NCBI GenBank assembly: GCA_016703525.1
Contig: JADJBW010000001.1
Coordinates: 434,001-498,000 of the forward strand
DNA from: Actinomycetota bacterium
GTDB lineage: Bacteria; Actinomycetota; Acidimicrobiia; Acidimicrobiales; Microtrichaceae
Reading direction: 5' to 3'
Length of the DNA: 64,000 nucleotides
A program made the translations under genes and the position numbers. Shown piece after piece: positions 17,156 through 24,712 of this stretch (the first letter of the stretch is position 1; every line of letters begins with the position of its first letter). The notes beneath the pieces were generated by a model. It was not told the DNA's origin. It saw only the letters and a program-made list of their open reading frames with translations, and searched no databases.

Positions 17156-17881
17156 CTACCTGGCCCGGTGCGCTCCAGGATGACCGGCCACTCGAATGCA
17201 CCGGGCCTGCGCTCGCGGCATGACCGCGCCGCACCGATCCTTCGCTCGGTTGTACACGACCGCGTCTCCCGGGAACGTGACGTTCCCTCTGGCACGCCGG
17301 AGGGCGGCGCTGAGCGCTGCGATGGGATCGGCGCCGGTCGATGACCAGCCGCCTGCCATCGCCGCTTCGAGTTCGTCGAGCGACAGCAACGACGCAACGT
17401 CTTCGGTCAACAGACCCGACGCGACAGCGGCTCGGATCATGCCGTCGGGGGCGGGTGGTGGCCGGTAGTCCCATCCGTCGAGCCCAACCGACTCGGCGAC
17501 CACATCGAGCAGGCTCAGCGCTTCCCAGAGCTGAGTCGCTTCGTCATCGCTCAACGCGCCGGACCCTATGAGCCCGACCGCGATGTCGTACACCTCGTTG
17601 GCGGACCTCGGGCCGATACACAACACCTCGATCAGCCCCACGCCGTCGATCTCGGCGACTCGATAGACGACACGCTTCGTGCCCGACAGGACCGCCAGAG
17701 TGTTCCAGCCGGCCAGTGCTTTCGAGAGCGGGTGCTTGCCTGCCGGGTCAGTGCACAATCCGACCACGTCCGCGAGAACATCGACCTGCTCGGTCGGTGT
17801 ATGACTCTCCATCTGCTCGACGAAGACGTCGGAGAACGCGATCTCCGCCTGGTCGTCGGGCAGCCGCCCGCCTCGCTTCAC
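17156..17881 (-). CDS. RelE/ParE-like toxin with long C-terminal extension
   Basis: A 241-residue protein. Residues about 12-103 resemble RelE/ParE toxins: HPLSKALAGWNTLAVLSGTK, then RVVYRVAEIDGVGLIEVLCIG, then EVYDIAVGLIG. RelE toxins cleave mRNA in ribosomes, ParE toxins poison gyrase; the sequence does not decide. The remaining 138 residues are an unusual helical extension ending in C-x10-C-x5-H-x3-H, a possible zinc site. The GTG start at 17881 overlaps the antitoxin stop (GTGA), marking translational coupling in the antitoxin-toxin order. Confidence 0.75.
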   Translation of the reverse strand: MKRGGRLPDDQAEIAFSDVFVEQMESHTPTEQVDVLADVVGLCTDPAGKHPLSKALAGWNTLAVLSGTKRVVYRVAEIDGVGLIEVLCIGPRSANEVYDIAVGLIGSGALSDDEATQLWEALSLLDVVAESVGLDGWDYRPPPAPDGMIRAAVASGLLTEDVASLLSLDELEAAMAGGWSSTGADPIAALSAALRRARGNVTFPGDAVVYNRAKDRCGAVMPRAQARCIRVAGHPGAHRAR

Positions 17882-18189
17882 GCGTAGCGTCGGGTGACGG
17901 ACTTCGCTCGAACGGTCTCGACGTCGAGGCCGAGTCGCCCGCAAACCTCCTCGATGCTGAGCTTGGCGGGGTGAGCATCGATGGCCTGGTCCGCGAAGGC
18001 TTCGGTGACCAGACGGGCTGCTTCCCGGAGCGTGCGGACGTCCTCGTCGAGACGTTCGGCACTGTCGACCACGGCGATCGGTCGGCCGTGATTGGTGAGA
18101 ACGACGCGGTGAGCAGCGGCTTCGGCCGCGATCGCAGAGACTCCCTTGCGGGCAGCGACGGAGACGGGGATCCGGAGGGTGTCGGCCAT
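17878..18189 (-). CDS. Phd/YefM-like antitoxin
   Basis: A 103-residue protein with an N-terminal Phd/YefM-like DNA-binding fold: LRIPVSVAARKGVSAIAAEAA, then RVVLTNHGRPIAVVDSAERL. The C-terminal half (residues about 50-103) should wrap the toxin. Such antitoxins bind their own promoter and the toxin. The stop overlaps the toxin start by the GTGA arrangement. No ribosome site precedes the ATG; a TAACAT hexamer 7 bases upstream suggests a leaderless transcript. Confidence 0.82.
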   Translation of the reverse strand: MADTLRIPVSVAARKGVSAIAAEAAAHRVVLTNHGRPIAVVDSAERLDEDVRTLREAARLVTEAFADQAIDAHPAKLSIEEVCGRLGLDVETVRAKSVTRRYA

Positions 18190-18196
18190 GAGCAGG

Positions 18197-18202
18197 ATGT
18201 TA
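18197..18202 (-). promoter_or_regulatory. leaderless-type -10 of the toxin-antitoxin operon
   Basis: On the minus strand TAACAT is followed by 7 bases and the antitoxin ATG at 18189, placing transcription start at or next to the initiation codon. Confidence 0.5.
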
Positions 18203-18214
18203 TCGCCAAATCTG

Positions 18215-18226
18215 TGCAGTTATGCA
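18215..18226. promoter_or_regulatory. candidate antitoxin operator
   Basis: TGCA-GTTA-TGCA, a short inverted repeat, overlaps the expected -35 position of the toxin-antitoxin promoter. Autorepressor binding here would be usual for a Phd/YefM family protein, but the site is short. Confidence 0.3.
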
Positions 18227-18394
18227 GCTGTCGTGGACGGCCAGCCTGGGGCGTCGGCTCATGCCCGAACGCCGGTTGGCAGTGCCAGCGGGTGCTCGCC
18301 GCATTGAAACCTGTGCCCGGATGCCACGAGACCTCACCGGACGCGCGGAACCAGGTCTGGTGAACGGTGCGCGCCTACGTTCATGAGCCTCTCC

Positions 18395-18470
18395 TGGTGC
18401 CCCCGGTGGGATTCGAACCCACGATCTTCGGATTAAAAGTCCGCTGCCTTGACCACTTGGCTACGAGGGC
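18395..18470 (-). tRNA. tRNA-Lys (anticodon TTT)
   Basis: A full cloverleaf of 76 bases including an encoded CCA. Acceptor GCCCTCG pairs with CGGGGGC (one G-T pair). The anticodon loop is CTTTTAA with anticodon TTT, and the T arm is GTGGG-TTCGAAT-CCCAC. The discriminator base is A. It sits alone between the toxin-antitoxin pair and a small membrane-protein gene; no att-type duplication of its 3' end was noticed nearby. Confidence 0.96.
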
Positions 18471-18556
18471 GGATCAGGTCTAGTCGGCGTGACGAGGCGC
18501 TGCCAACGCAAACTCCGAGCGTTTCTCCATGCGTCGGCGTCGTCACGCAGGCGTCG

Positions 18557-18994
18557 TCAGATCCGCCGCAATCGAAGCTCCAGGTCGGATCCCGGCGACG
18601 GTGCATCCTCGGCCACGATCTGCCAGCCGTCGCCACGATTGCTGCGGATGGCGTCGATGAGCAACGCGGTCGCTACCGCGGCGGCGACGGGTCGACCGTC
18701 GAGCGTCGGTTCACCCGGAACGTCAATGGTGATCGACGCCGGTGCGCCCGGCTGTCGGAGCAGGCCGGGCGCGGCATCGATCGCCGCGATCACCAGCGAA
18801 AGGTCGGAGGGATCCGCGGCTCGCGCATGCTCGGGGTCGGGCGTTGCGGTCTCGACCGCGCCCGCAGACGGCAGCCGCTCACGCAGGACGCGGCGAATGC
18901 GCACATACCCGTAGGGCCCGATGATCGCGAGCGCGATGAGGAAGAAGACCACCATCGAGCCCAAGCGGTCGTCCGTCGGCGTCGCGGCGAGCAC
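18557..18994 (-). CDS. small single-pass membrane protein, unknown
   Basis: A 145-residue protein of unknown function beginning at a GTG. Residues about 14-34 (MVVFFLIALAIIGPYGYVRI) form one membrane helix, after which a basic stretch RIRRVLRERL indicates a cytoplasmic tail. The remaining 95 residues are soluble and rich in Ala and Asp. It follows the NYN-domain gene by three bases and is probably in the same operon. No family was recognised. Confidence 0.6.
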   Translation of the reverse strand: MLAATPTDDRLGSMVVFFLIALAIIGPYGYVRIRRVLRERLPSAGAVETATPDPEHARAADPSDLSLVIAAIDAAPGLLRQPGAPASITIDVPGEPTLDGRPVAAAVATALLIDAIRSNRGDGWQIVAEDAPSPGSDLELRLRRI

Positions 18995-18997
18995 GGC

Positions 18998-19561
18998 TCA
19001 GAGGAACTCGTTCGGATCGAACTCGTCGAGCGGGATGACCCGAAGGCGGGGGAGTGGCTTGTTGAAGCACCCCATGTCGTGTTCCAGATCGAACAACTCC
19101 AGCCCGCGCGGCACGAGGTCGCGGTACGACGTGCTGATGCACTCGTGGAACCCCGCGAGCCCGACGCGCCGACCGGCGTCGATCAGCCGCTCGATGTGGG
19201 CGGCGAAGTCGCCGTCGTGGCTGCCGAGCACCACGTCGCCGGCGCGGCCCTCGATCGCTTCGAGCATGCGCAGGATGCCCTCGTCGACCACCTTCACCCC
19301 GGAGCCTCCCGACAGCGGGATCGGCCGGTACCCCATCGCCATGAGCGCTTGCACGAACGGCATCGGCAGCGTGCCGTTGCTCGCGTTCATGAAGAATAGT
19401 GGTCGTATCTCGGTGTGCCATCGGGCACCAAGGAAGTCGACGACGCGTTCCCAACGCGGTCGTTCCTCCGGATGGGGTCGTCGGCCGAGGATGCTGCCGC
19501 CCAGCGTCGCGTCGAGGTTCTCGCCGTCGATGAGGAGATAGGTCAGGTGATCCGCTTCCAT
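18998..19561 (-). CDS. NYN-domain (PIN-like) protein, LabA/DUF88 type
   Basis: A 187-residue NYN-domain protein, a PIN-like nuclease fold. The acidic motifs are visible in order: YLLIDGENLDATLG, then VKVVDEGILRMLEAI, then DVVLGSHDGDFAAHIERLIDAG. The pattern of Asp residues agrees with a metal-dependent RNase of the LabA/DUF88 kind, with RNA as the likely substrate. The ATG at 19561 is preceded by GGAGGA at good spacing. The small membrane protein follows immediately. Confidence 0.85.
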   Translation of the reverse strand: MEADHLTYLLIDGENLDATLGGSILGRRPHPEERPRWERVVDFLGARWHTEIRPLFFMNASNGTLPMPFVQALMAMGYRPIPLSGGSGVKVVDEGILRMLEAIEGRAGDVVLGSHDGDFAAHIERLIDAGRRVGLAGFHECISTSYRDLVPRGLELFDLEHDMGCFNKPLPRLRVIPLDEFDPNEFL

Positions 19562-19625
19562 GGGTCCTCCCGAGACGACCGGATCGGGCGATTCTCGCGC
19601 AGACCGTGGTCGGGCGACCGATCGG

Positions 19626-19631
19626 TAGTCT
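19626..19631 (+). promoter_or_regulatory. leaderless-type -10 of a small acidic protein gene
   Basis: TAGTCT is followed by 6 bases and the GTG at 19638; no ribosome site precedes the start. Confidence 0.45.
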
Positions 19632-19637
19632 CCCGGT

Positions 19638-19991
19638 GTGGACGACGAGGCACAGCACAGCGCGCCGGGGTCGGCGCCAGAGCATGAATCCGGATCCGAC
19701 CGCGAGCATCCGGCGGCCGAGGATCCGGCAGCCGAGGACGCCATGCCCGATCCGCGTCGGCTTGCGGAGCACGAGGAACTCCTGACGTCGATCCACGACG
19801 ACCTCGCCGCCGTCACCGCGGCGCTCGACGAGTTGGACCGCATCGCGCGGTCCGATCTGTCGAGCGGGGAGCGGGCCGACGCCACGCGGGCGATCATCGC
19901 GTCGGATCGCTTCGTCCCCGCGCCCGATCGGGACGTCGCGCCCGACATCGCGTCGGACGTCGCCTCCGATGCGGCCTCAGATTCGATCTGA
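19638..19991 (+). CDS. small acidic protein, unknown
   Basis: A 117-residue, strongly acidic protein without a signal peptide or membrane helix. The first 35 residues are Glu/Asp/Ala/Pro-rich and probably disordered. Residues about 40-70 (RLAEHEELLTSIHDDLAAVTAALDELDRIA) could form a coiled coil, and the tail is a repetitive Asp/Ala/Ser stretch. No family was recognised. The last 15 bases overlap the convergent phosphatase gene. Confidence 0.6.
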   Translation: MDDEAQHSAPGSAPEHESGSDREHPAAEDPAAEDAMPDPRRLAEHEELLTSIHDDLAAVTAALDELDRIARSDLSSGERADATRAIIASDRFVPAPDRDVAPDIASDVASDAASDSI

Positions 19992-20567
19992 CGGCGCGGG
20001 TTCGTCGACCTCGGCGAGCGACAGCCGTTCGACCACCACCAGGCGGCCGGCGCGTTCGGCGAGCCGCACCGCTCCGAGGTTGGCGAGGCGCGTCTGGGGG
20101 TCGCCGAGCGACGCCGTGAACTGCGCGATCAGGCCGCCGTGGGTGACGACGAGCACGTCGCCGTCGGGGACCGTCGCGCGGATCGCGTCGATCGTCACCG
20201 CGGCCCGCGCGGCGACCGACTCGTCGGCCTCGTAGTCGTCGGGACGTCGGCCTTCGTCGAGGTAGCCCGGGAACCGTTCCTCGATCTCGGGGCGGGTCAG
20301 CCCGCCGAACGCTCCGGCGTCACGTTCCATCAGCCCGGGCAGCTCGATCACCGGCTCGAGTCCGATTGCATTCGCCAGGATCGCGGCGGTCTCCCGTGCC
20401 CGAGCGAGTGGCGAGGCGAAGATCGCGTCGACGGCGCCGATGCGTTCCGATGCCAGCCGTGCCTGCGCTCGGCCGGTTTCGCTCAGCGGCGGATCCTGTT
20501 GTCCCTGCCATCGTTGTTCGGCATTCCAGGTGGACTCGCCGTGTCGAATGAGGAGCAATCCGGTCAC
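19977..20567 (-). CDS. histidine phosphatase family protein
   Basis: A 196-residue phosphoglycerate-mutase-like phosphatase. The catalytic His lies in LLIRHGESTWN, the substrate Arg/Glu region in FASPLARARETA and MERDAGAFGGLT, and the second His in VVTHGGLIAQF. The size and spacing fit the broad-specificity phosphatase branch rather than glycolytic mutase. In mycothiol producers such genes often sit near mshA, but the substrate here cannot be told. Confidence 0.88.
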   Translation of the reverse strand: MTGLLLIRHGESTWNAEQRWQGQQDPPLSETGRAQARLASERIGAVDAIFASPLARARETAAILANAIGLEPVIELPGLMERDAGAFGGLTRPEIEERFPGYLDEGRRPDDYEADESVAARAAVTIDAIRATVPDGDVLVVTHGGLIAQFTASLGDPQTRLANLGAVRLAERAGRLVVVERLSLAEVDEPAPSDRI

Positions 20568-20610
20568 TCGGCCACGTTAGGGGGAGCGAGGGCAGGCTCA
20601 CGGCGAGGGC

Positions 20611-20616
20611 TACGCT
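20611..20616 (+). promoter_or_regulatory. near-leaderless -10 of the second MoaD gene
   Basis: TACGCT is followed by 8 bases and the GTG at 20625. The gap from the divergent phosphatase start is only 57 bases, so both promoters must lie here. Confidence 0.35.
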
Positions 20617-20624
20617 CGCGTGAC

Positions 20625-20867
20625 GTGGCAGTCCTCCGCATGTTCGCTCAGGCCCGTGAGGCCGCGGGGCTGTCCCGGCTGGAGGTCGACGGCGCCACGG
20701 TCGGTCAGGTCCTCGATCTCGCCTCCGCCGACCTCGGTACGCACTTCGCCGCGGTGCTCGAGTCGTGCGCCGTGTGGGTCAACGGGGAACCCGCCGATCG
20801 CGACGTTGCGGTGGCGGCCGCCGACGAGGTCGCCGTGCTTCCGCCGGTGTCGGGGGGTGCCGCATGA
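20625..20867 (+). CDS. MoaD/ThiS-like sulfur carrier with GGAA tail
   Basis: An 80-residue ubiquitin-fold protein of the MoaD/ThiS family: VAVLRMFAQAREAAGLSRLEV, then the family core AVWVNGEPADRDVAVAAADEVAVLPPVSGG. Unlike the copy at 3008, the Gly-Gly is followed by two alanines, so the C-terminus would need trimming before it could carry a thiocarboxylate. No MoaE or other molybdenum-cofactor gene is adjacent. The stop overlaps the next gene's ATG (ATGA). Confidence 0.75.
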   Translation: MAVLRMFAQAREAAGLSRLEVDGATVGQVLDLASADLGTHFAAVLESCAVWVNGEPADRDVAVAAADEVAVLPPVSGGAA

Positions 20868-21670
20868 GTGCGGTCTTCTCGCTCGACACGATCGAGCGCT
20901 ACAGCATCGAGCACGATCTCGACGGGCCCAGGATTCGCCTGGGATTCGTGTGGTTCGTCGCCGTGTTCGCCTCCATGTTGCTGGGGACCGTGGCCGTGGC
21001 CGTGCTGTTCGGGCTGGTCGCCGGAGCGGCGGGCCTGCAGACCGCCGCGGCGTGGCGCTCGCACCGCGTTCGGGTCAACCAGGCGCTCGCGGGCGTCGGG
21101 CCGGTTGCGGTGACCCTCGGCGCGGCGCTGAGCGCCCGCCTGGGCGGTGTGCTCCTCATCGTGTTCGCCCTTGCCGCGGTGGCGTTCGGGCCGGACTTCT
21201 CGATCGACCCCGCGTTGCTCGAACCGGCCCGCAGACAACGCCAGCTCGCGGTGGCAGCGGCCACGCTGCGAGCCGGGCTGTTCCCTGCGATCGCGGCCAC
21301 CGCCGTGGTGCTCGTTCACGACGTCGACACGATGGCGATGGCGATGCTCGTGGCGCTCGTGTGCGTGTACGACTGTGGCGACTACCTGTGCGGCGCCGGA
21401 TATCAGTCGCGGGTGGTGGGCCCGCTCTCGGGGATAGCGGGCATCGTGGTGGTGACTCTGACCATGACCCAGATCAACCCGGTGCCCGCCGAGAGCGATG
21501 TGGCGGTGTTCGCGATCGGCGTGCTCGCGGCGGTGTTGTGTCCGGCGGGGCAGCTCTTCGCGTCGTGGTTGCTCCCCGAGCCGCGATCGGCGTCGCCGGC
21601 GCTGCGCCGACTCGACTCGTGGTTGCTCATCGCGCCGATGTTCCTCGTGTTGGCGTGGCTGCTCGGCTGA
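20864..21670 (+). CDS. multi-pass membrane protein, unknown (weakly CdsA-like)
   Basis: A 268-residue membrane protein with about seven hydrophobic segments, for example VWFVAVFASMLLGTVAVAVL, GVLLIVFALAAVAFG and VAVFAIGVLAAVLC. The segment VYDCGDYLCGAGYQS followed by GPLSGIAGIV faintly recalls the Asp-rich motif of phosphatidate cytidylyltransferases, but essential residues are not all there and the assignment is not claimed. It is translationally coupled to the MoaD-like gene by an ATGA overlap. Confidence 0.65.
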   Translation: MSAVFSLDTIERYSIEHDLDGPRIRLGFVWFVAVFASMLLGTVAVAVLFGLVAGAAGLQTAAAWRSHRVRVNQALAGVGPVAVTLGAALSARLGGVLLIVFALAAVAFGPDFSIDPALLEPARRQRQLAVAAATLRAGLFPAIAATAVVLVHDVDTMAMAMLVALVCVYDCGDYLCGAGYQSRVVGPLSGIAGIVVVTLTMTQINPVPAESDVAVFAIGVLAAVLCPAGQLFASWLLPEPRSASPALRRLDSWLLIAPMFLVLAWLLG

Positions 21671-21726
21671 GCGAAATTGTCGGGTGAACACCTCAACTCG
21701 CTCGTGGCGATGCCGATGGGGCGTGC

Positions 21727-22326
21727 ATGGAGTCTGCGGCCCGACGGTGGGCCGACCGTGACGGGAGCGCTGCGATGATCGATCTGCTGAACGACCTGCT
21801 GGACGCCGGGCATGCGCCCGACCTGGCCGCGAGCTCGGTGCGCGACCTGCGTGAGCATCGGGACCGCCTCGACGAGATCGAATCAGCGCTCTCGTTCGGC
21901 CGGCGCATCGCGCAGGGTCGGCTCGACATCGTGGTGTCCGAGATCGAAGCCAGGGCGACCGGCGAGACCGACCCCGGCGGGATCGTTGCCCGGCTCCCCG
22001 AGGTGCTGTCGCGCCAGGCGCCCTCGGTGTCGGCGGCCGCTCCGCGTCCCCCACGCGATCTCGTGCTCACGCCTCTCGCCGAGGACCTTGCAGCGGCGCT
22101 CGACCGCGTGGTCACGACCGATGAACTGGGCGATGTCACCACCGTCGCCGACGACCGGCTCGCAGCGATGGCGGCCGCGATCGCCGATGCCGAGCGCTCG
22201 ATCTCGACTCGCCGATCCGAGGTGCATCGCCTGATCGATGCGGTGCAGGAGGAGATCATCGGCCGGTATCGCTCCGGATCCACGACCGTGGACGAGTTGC
22301 TCGCCGATTCGGTGACTCCGCACTGA
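21727..22326 (+). CDS. rsiG: RsiG-like anti-sigma factor with cyclic-di-GMP motif
   Basis: A 199-residue protein resembling the family often named aerial mycelium formation protein, which includes Streptomyces RsiG. RsiG holds the sigma factor WhiG inactive when loaded with cyclic di-GMP. The signature E(X)3S(X)2R(X)3Q(X)3D is exact at Glu52, Ser56, Arg59, Gln63 and Asp67. A second copy at Glu156, Ser160, Arg163, His167, Asp171 differs only by His for Gln. Each motif lies in a helix, consistent with the antiparallel coiled-coil RsiG fold; a 60-residue Pro/Ala linker separates them. The start could instead be the ATG at 21775. Confidence 0.85.
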   Translation: MESAARRWADRDGSAAMIDLLNDLLDAGHAPDLAASSVRDLREHRDRLDEIESALSFGRRIAQGRLDIVVSEIEARATGETDPGGIVARLPEVLSRQAPSVSAAAPRPPRDLVLTPLAEDLAAALDRVVTTDELGDVTTVADDRLAAMAAAIADAERSISTRRSEVHRLIDAVQEEIIGRYRSGSTTVDELLADSVTPH

Positions 22327-22333
22327 CGACGCC

Positions 22334-22339
22334 TAGCCT
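22334..22339 (+). promoter_or_regulatory. leaderless-type -10 of the XRE gene
   Basis: TAGCCT is followed by 7 bases and the ATG at 22347, the canonical leaderless spacing. Confidence 0.5.
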
Positions 22340-22346
22340 GTCGGAC

Positions 22347-22706
22347 ATGAAGGACGAGATCGACAAGAGGTGGCGTGACCTCGGGGAGTTCATCCGGGAA
22401 CAGCGCAATGTCGGTCAGATGTCGCTGCGGAAACTGTCCGAGGTCGCAGGGGTTTCCAACCCGTACCTCAGCCAGATCGAACGCGGGCTGCGCAAGCCGT
22501 CGGCCGAGATCCTGCAACAGATCGCCCGCGCCCTCGAGATCAGCTCCGAGACGCTGTACGTGCGCGCCGGAATCCTCGACGAACCGACGGACGAGCTCGA
22601 TCTGATCGCCGAGATCCGCCGGGATCGCCACATCAACGAGGATCAGAAGAAGACGATGGTTCGCATCTACGAGTCGTTCCGGCGCGAGAACGAACCGACC
22701 GGCTGA
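22347..22706 (+). CDS. XRE-family helix-turn-helix regulator
   Basis: A 119-residue regulator. The HTH_3 domain covers residues about 10-70: LGEFIREQRNVGQMSLRKLS, then the recognition helix VSNPYLSQIERGLRKPSAEIL, then the closing helix of a Cro/CI fold. The C-terminal 45 residues (EIRRDRHINEDQKKTMVRIY) are charged and helical. A very similar regulator occurs near mshA in mycobacteria (Rv0474-like, from memory). Targets are unknown. Confidence 0.88.
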   Translation: MKDEIDKRWRDLGEFIREQRNVGQMSLRKLSEVAGVSNPYLSQIERGLRKPSAEILQQIARALEISSETLYVRAGILDEPTDELDLIAEIRRDRHINEDQKKTMVRIYESFRRENEPTG

Positions 22707-22768
22707 GTGGCTCGGTCGCCGCGGCGCGTCTCGTCGCGTCGCCTGCGGGAATCGGTGCGCCCGAATCG

Positions 22769-24016
22769 GTGTTGGTTCCGCCCGTGACAGGCGTGGCAAT
22801 GATCTCGCTGCACACCTCGCCGCTCGCTCAGCCCGGTGAGGGCGATTGCGGCGGAATGAACGTGTACGTGCGCGAGCTCGCGGCGTCGCTCGCCCAGGGC
22901 GGCGTTCCCGTATCGGTGTACGTGCGGGCGTGGCGCGACGGCCTGCCGAGTCGGCTCCAGGTGGAGCCGCACTTCGAGGTGGTGCACGTGGCGGCCGGGC
23001 CCATGTCGATGGCCAAGGAAGACCTGCCGGGCGTGCTCGACGCATTCGCCGACGGCGTCGCTACCGACCTCGCTGCCCGCGGGCGGCTTGCTCCGTCGGT
23101 GCTGCACGCGAACTACTGGCTGTCGGGGGTCGCCGCGCACCGGCTCAAGCACCGGCTGTCGATGCCGCTGGTGACCACGTTCCACACCCTCGCGGCGGTC
23201 AAGTCCGAGGCGGGTGATCCGGAGCCGACCGAGCGGGAGCGGGCCGAACGCGAGGTGATCGGGTGCAGCGACCGGATCTGCGCGGCCAACGCACTGGAGG
23301 CGGCCCACCTGATCGACCTGTACGACGCCGACCCGGAGCGCATCGAGATCGCCGCGCCGGGTGTCGACCGGGCGTTCTTCTCGCCTGGCGATCAGGGCGG
23401 AGCGCGGCGGGCCTTGGGGCTGCCCTCCGGCGTGCCCCTGCTGGTGTTCGTCGGCCGCATTCAGCCGCTCAAGGGACTCGAACTCGCGGTGTCGGCGCTC
23501 GCCGAACTGCGCGACCCGACGACCCAGCTGTTGGTGGTCGGCGGTCCGAGCGGACGTGAGGGTGCTGACGAGCTGCGCCGGGTGGAGGCGCGGATCGCGG
23601 CGCTGGGCCTGGCGGGCCGGGTGCGATTCGTCGACCCGCAGCCGCACCACCTTCTGTCCACGTACTACCGGGCTGCCGATGTGTGTGTGGTGCCCAGCCG
23701 GTCCGAGTCCTTCGGTCTCGTTGCCCTCGAGGCCGCCGCATGTGGCACGCCGGTGGTCGCGTCGGCCGTCGGTGGGCTGACCGGCCTGGTCGAGGACGGT
23801 GCGACCGGTCGGCTCGTGGCGGGACGCGATCCGTCGATCTGGGCGGCGGCGATCGACGATGTGATGTCCGATCCCGCCCGCCGGGCCAGGCTGGGACGCG
23901 CCGCGGTGCGCCTGAGCCATCGATTCGGCTGGGCGTCGACCGCGGCCCGGCTGCGGCGGGTGTACGCAGACCTCTCGGTCGAGCGGGTGCCGGCGTCGTG
24001 CGGAGTCGGGGCATGA
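22769..24016 (+). CDS. mshA: D-inositol-3-phosphate glycosyltransferase MshA
   Basis: A 415-residue GT-B enzyme that joins UDP-GlcNAc to 1L-myo-inositol 1-phosphate, the first step of mycothiol synthesis. Characteristic segments are ISLHTSPLAQPGEGDCGGMNVYV, with the glycine-rich acceptor loop, FHTLAAVKSEAGDPEP, VGRIQPLKGLELAV, and the donor-site E-x7-E in SESFGLVALEAAACG. It begins at a GTG. The next gene overlaps its stop by ATGA. Mycothiol is restricted to actinobacteria, so this gene is a taxonomic marker. Confidence 0.93.
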   Translation: MLVPPVTGVAMISLHTSPLAQPGEGDCGGMNVYVRELAASLAQGGVPVSVYVRAWRDGLPSRLQVEPHFEVVHVAAGPMSMAKEDLPGVLDAFADGVATDLAARGRLAPSVLHANYWLSGVAAHRLKHRLSMPLVTTFHTLAAVKSEAGDPEPTERERAEREVIGCSDRICAANALEAAHLIDLYDADPERIEIAAPGVDRAFFSPGDQGGARRALGLPSGVPLLVFVGRIQPLKGLELAVSALAELRDPTTQLLVVGGPSGREGADELRRVEARIAALGLAGRVRFVDPQPHHLLSTYYRAADVCVVPSRSESFGLVALEAAACGTPVVASAVGGLTGLVEDGATGRLVAGRDPSIWAAAIDDVMSDPARRARLGRAAVRLSHRFGWASTAARLRRVYADLSVERVPASCGVGA

Positions 24017-24489
24017 GCGGGATCGACGATGTCGCCCCGCCGTGGACCGCGGCGCAGCTCGCCGATCTGGCGGCGGTGATCGACGCATGGGCCGACGAGC
24101 AGGCTGGCAACCCGGTGGTGGCGGCGGTCGAGCGGTCGACGCCGGGAGAGCACCGCTGGTTCATCCGTGTGACCGGCGACGAGAAGTCGGTGTTCTCGGT
24201 GTGGTTCTGGCTGGAGCAACGCACCCTGCACGTCGAGACCTATGTCATGCCGGCGCCCGAAGAGCATCGCGACCGAGTCTTCGAGTACGCGCTGCGGCGC
24301 AATGCCCGGCTCGAGGGGCTGAGCTTCGCGATCGGGCCGGAGGACGGGCTGTACCTCATGGGCCGGGTGCCGTTGGCACAGGTGGACCACGCGGAGCTCG
24401 ATCGGTTGTTGGGCGCGGCCTACATGGTGACCGAGAGCTGCTTCCGGACCCTGATGCGGCTCGGGTTCGCCTCGAAATTCACCGGCTGA
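24013..24489 (+). CDS. YbjN-domain protein
   Basis: A 158-residue protein of the YbjN/DUF1790 fold, which is related to type III secretion chaperones. The core VFSVWFWLEQRTLHVETYVM and the later LEGLSFAIGPEDGLYLMGRVP fit that fold. A YbjN gene follows mshA in mycobacteria too, so the pairing appears conserved, but its biochemical role is not known. The ATG overlaps the mshA stop, so it is co-translated. Confidence 0.82.
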   Translation: MSGIDDVAPPWTAAQLADLAAVIDAWADEQAGNPVVAAVERSTPGEHRWFIRVTGDEKSVFSVWFWLEQRTLHVETYVMPAPEEHRDRVFEYALRRNARLEGLSFAIGPEDGLYLMGRVPLAQVDHAELDRLLGAAYMVTESCFRTLMRLGFASKFTG

Positions 24490-24530
24490 CAGGGCCGTTC
24501 GAGGTCTCCGACCGACTTTCGATCTACCTC

Positions 24531-24560
24531 TTGCAATTTCGCGGATCCTACGGTTACCTA
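24531..24560 (+). promoter_or_regulatory. candidate sigma-A promoter before proC
   Basis: TTGCAA (24531-24536), an 18-base spacer and TACCTA (24555-24560). It lies about 150 bases before the proC start, in the 223-base gap after the YbjN gene. It is the most AT-rich part of the gap. Confidence 0.3.
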
Positions 24561-24698
24561 CGCCCAGGCCGGAGGGCCTCGTCGTGGGCCGTCGGGGAAG
24601 CGGTTCCGACGCGCGTCCTCCGGCCCCCGCCATGTTGATCGGGTCGCCGCCGTCCGCCTGGGGGCGACCCGATCGGCAGGGGCTCTCGGTGGACCTCC

Positions 24699-24704
24699 TA
24701 GGCT
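24699..24704 (+). promoter_or_regulatory. near-leaderless -10 of proC
   Basis: TAGGCT is followed by 8 bases and the ATG at 24713. It could be an alternative to the promoter candidate further upstream. Confidence 0.4.
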
Positions 24705-24712
24705 GCGACACC

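Noticed and set aside
18395..18470. Integration site of a mobile element at tRNA-Lys
   Set aside because: No integrase, no second copy of the tRNA 3' end and no change in base use were noticed; the nearby toxin-antitoxin pair alone is not enough.
20864..21670. Calling the seven-helix protein a phosphatidate cytidylyltransferase
   Set aside because: Only a loose Asp-Gly resemblance exists; the full CdsA signature is not seen.
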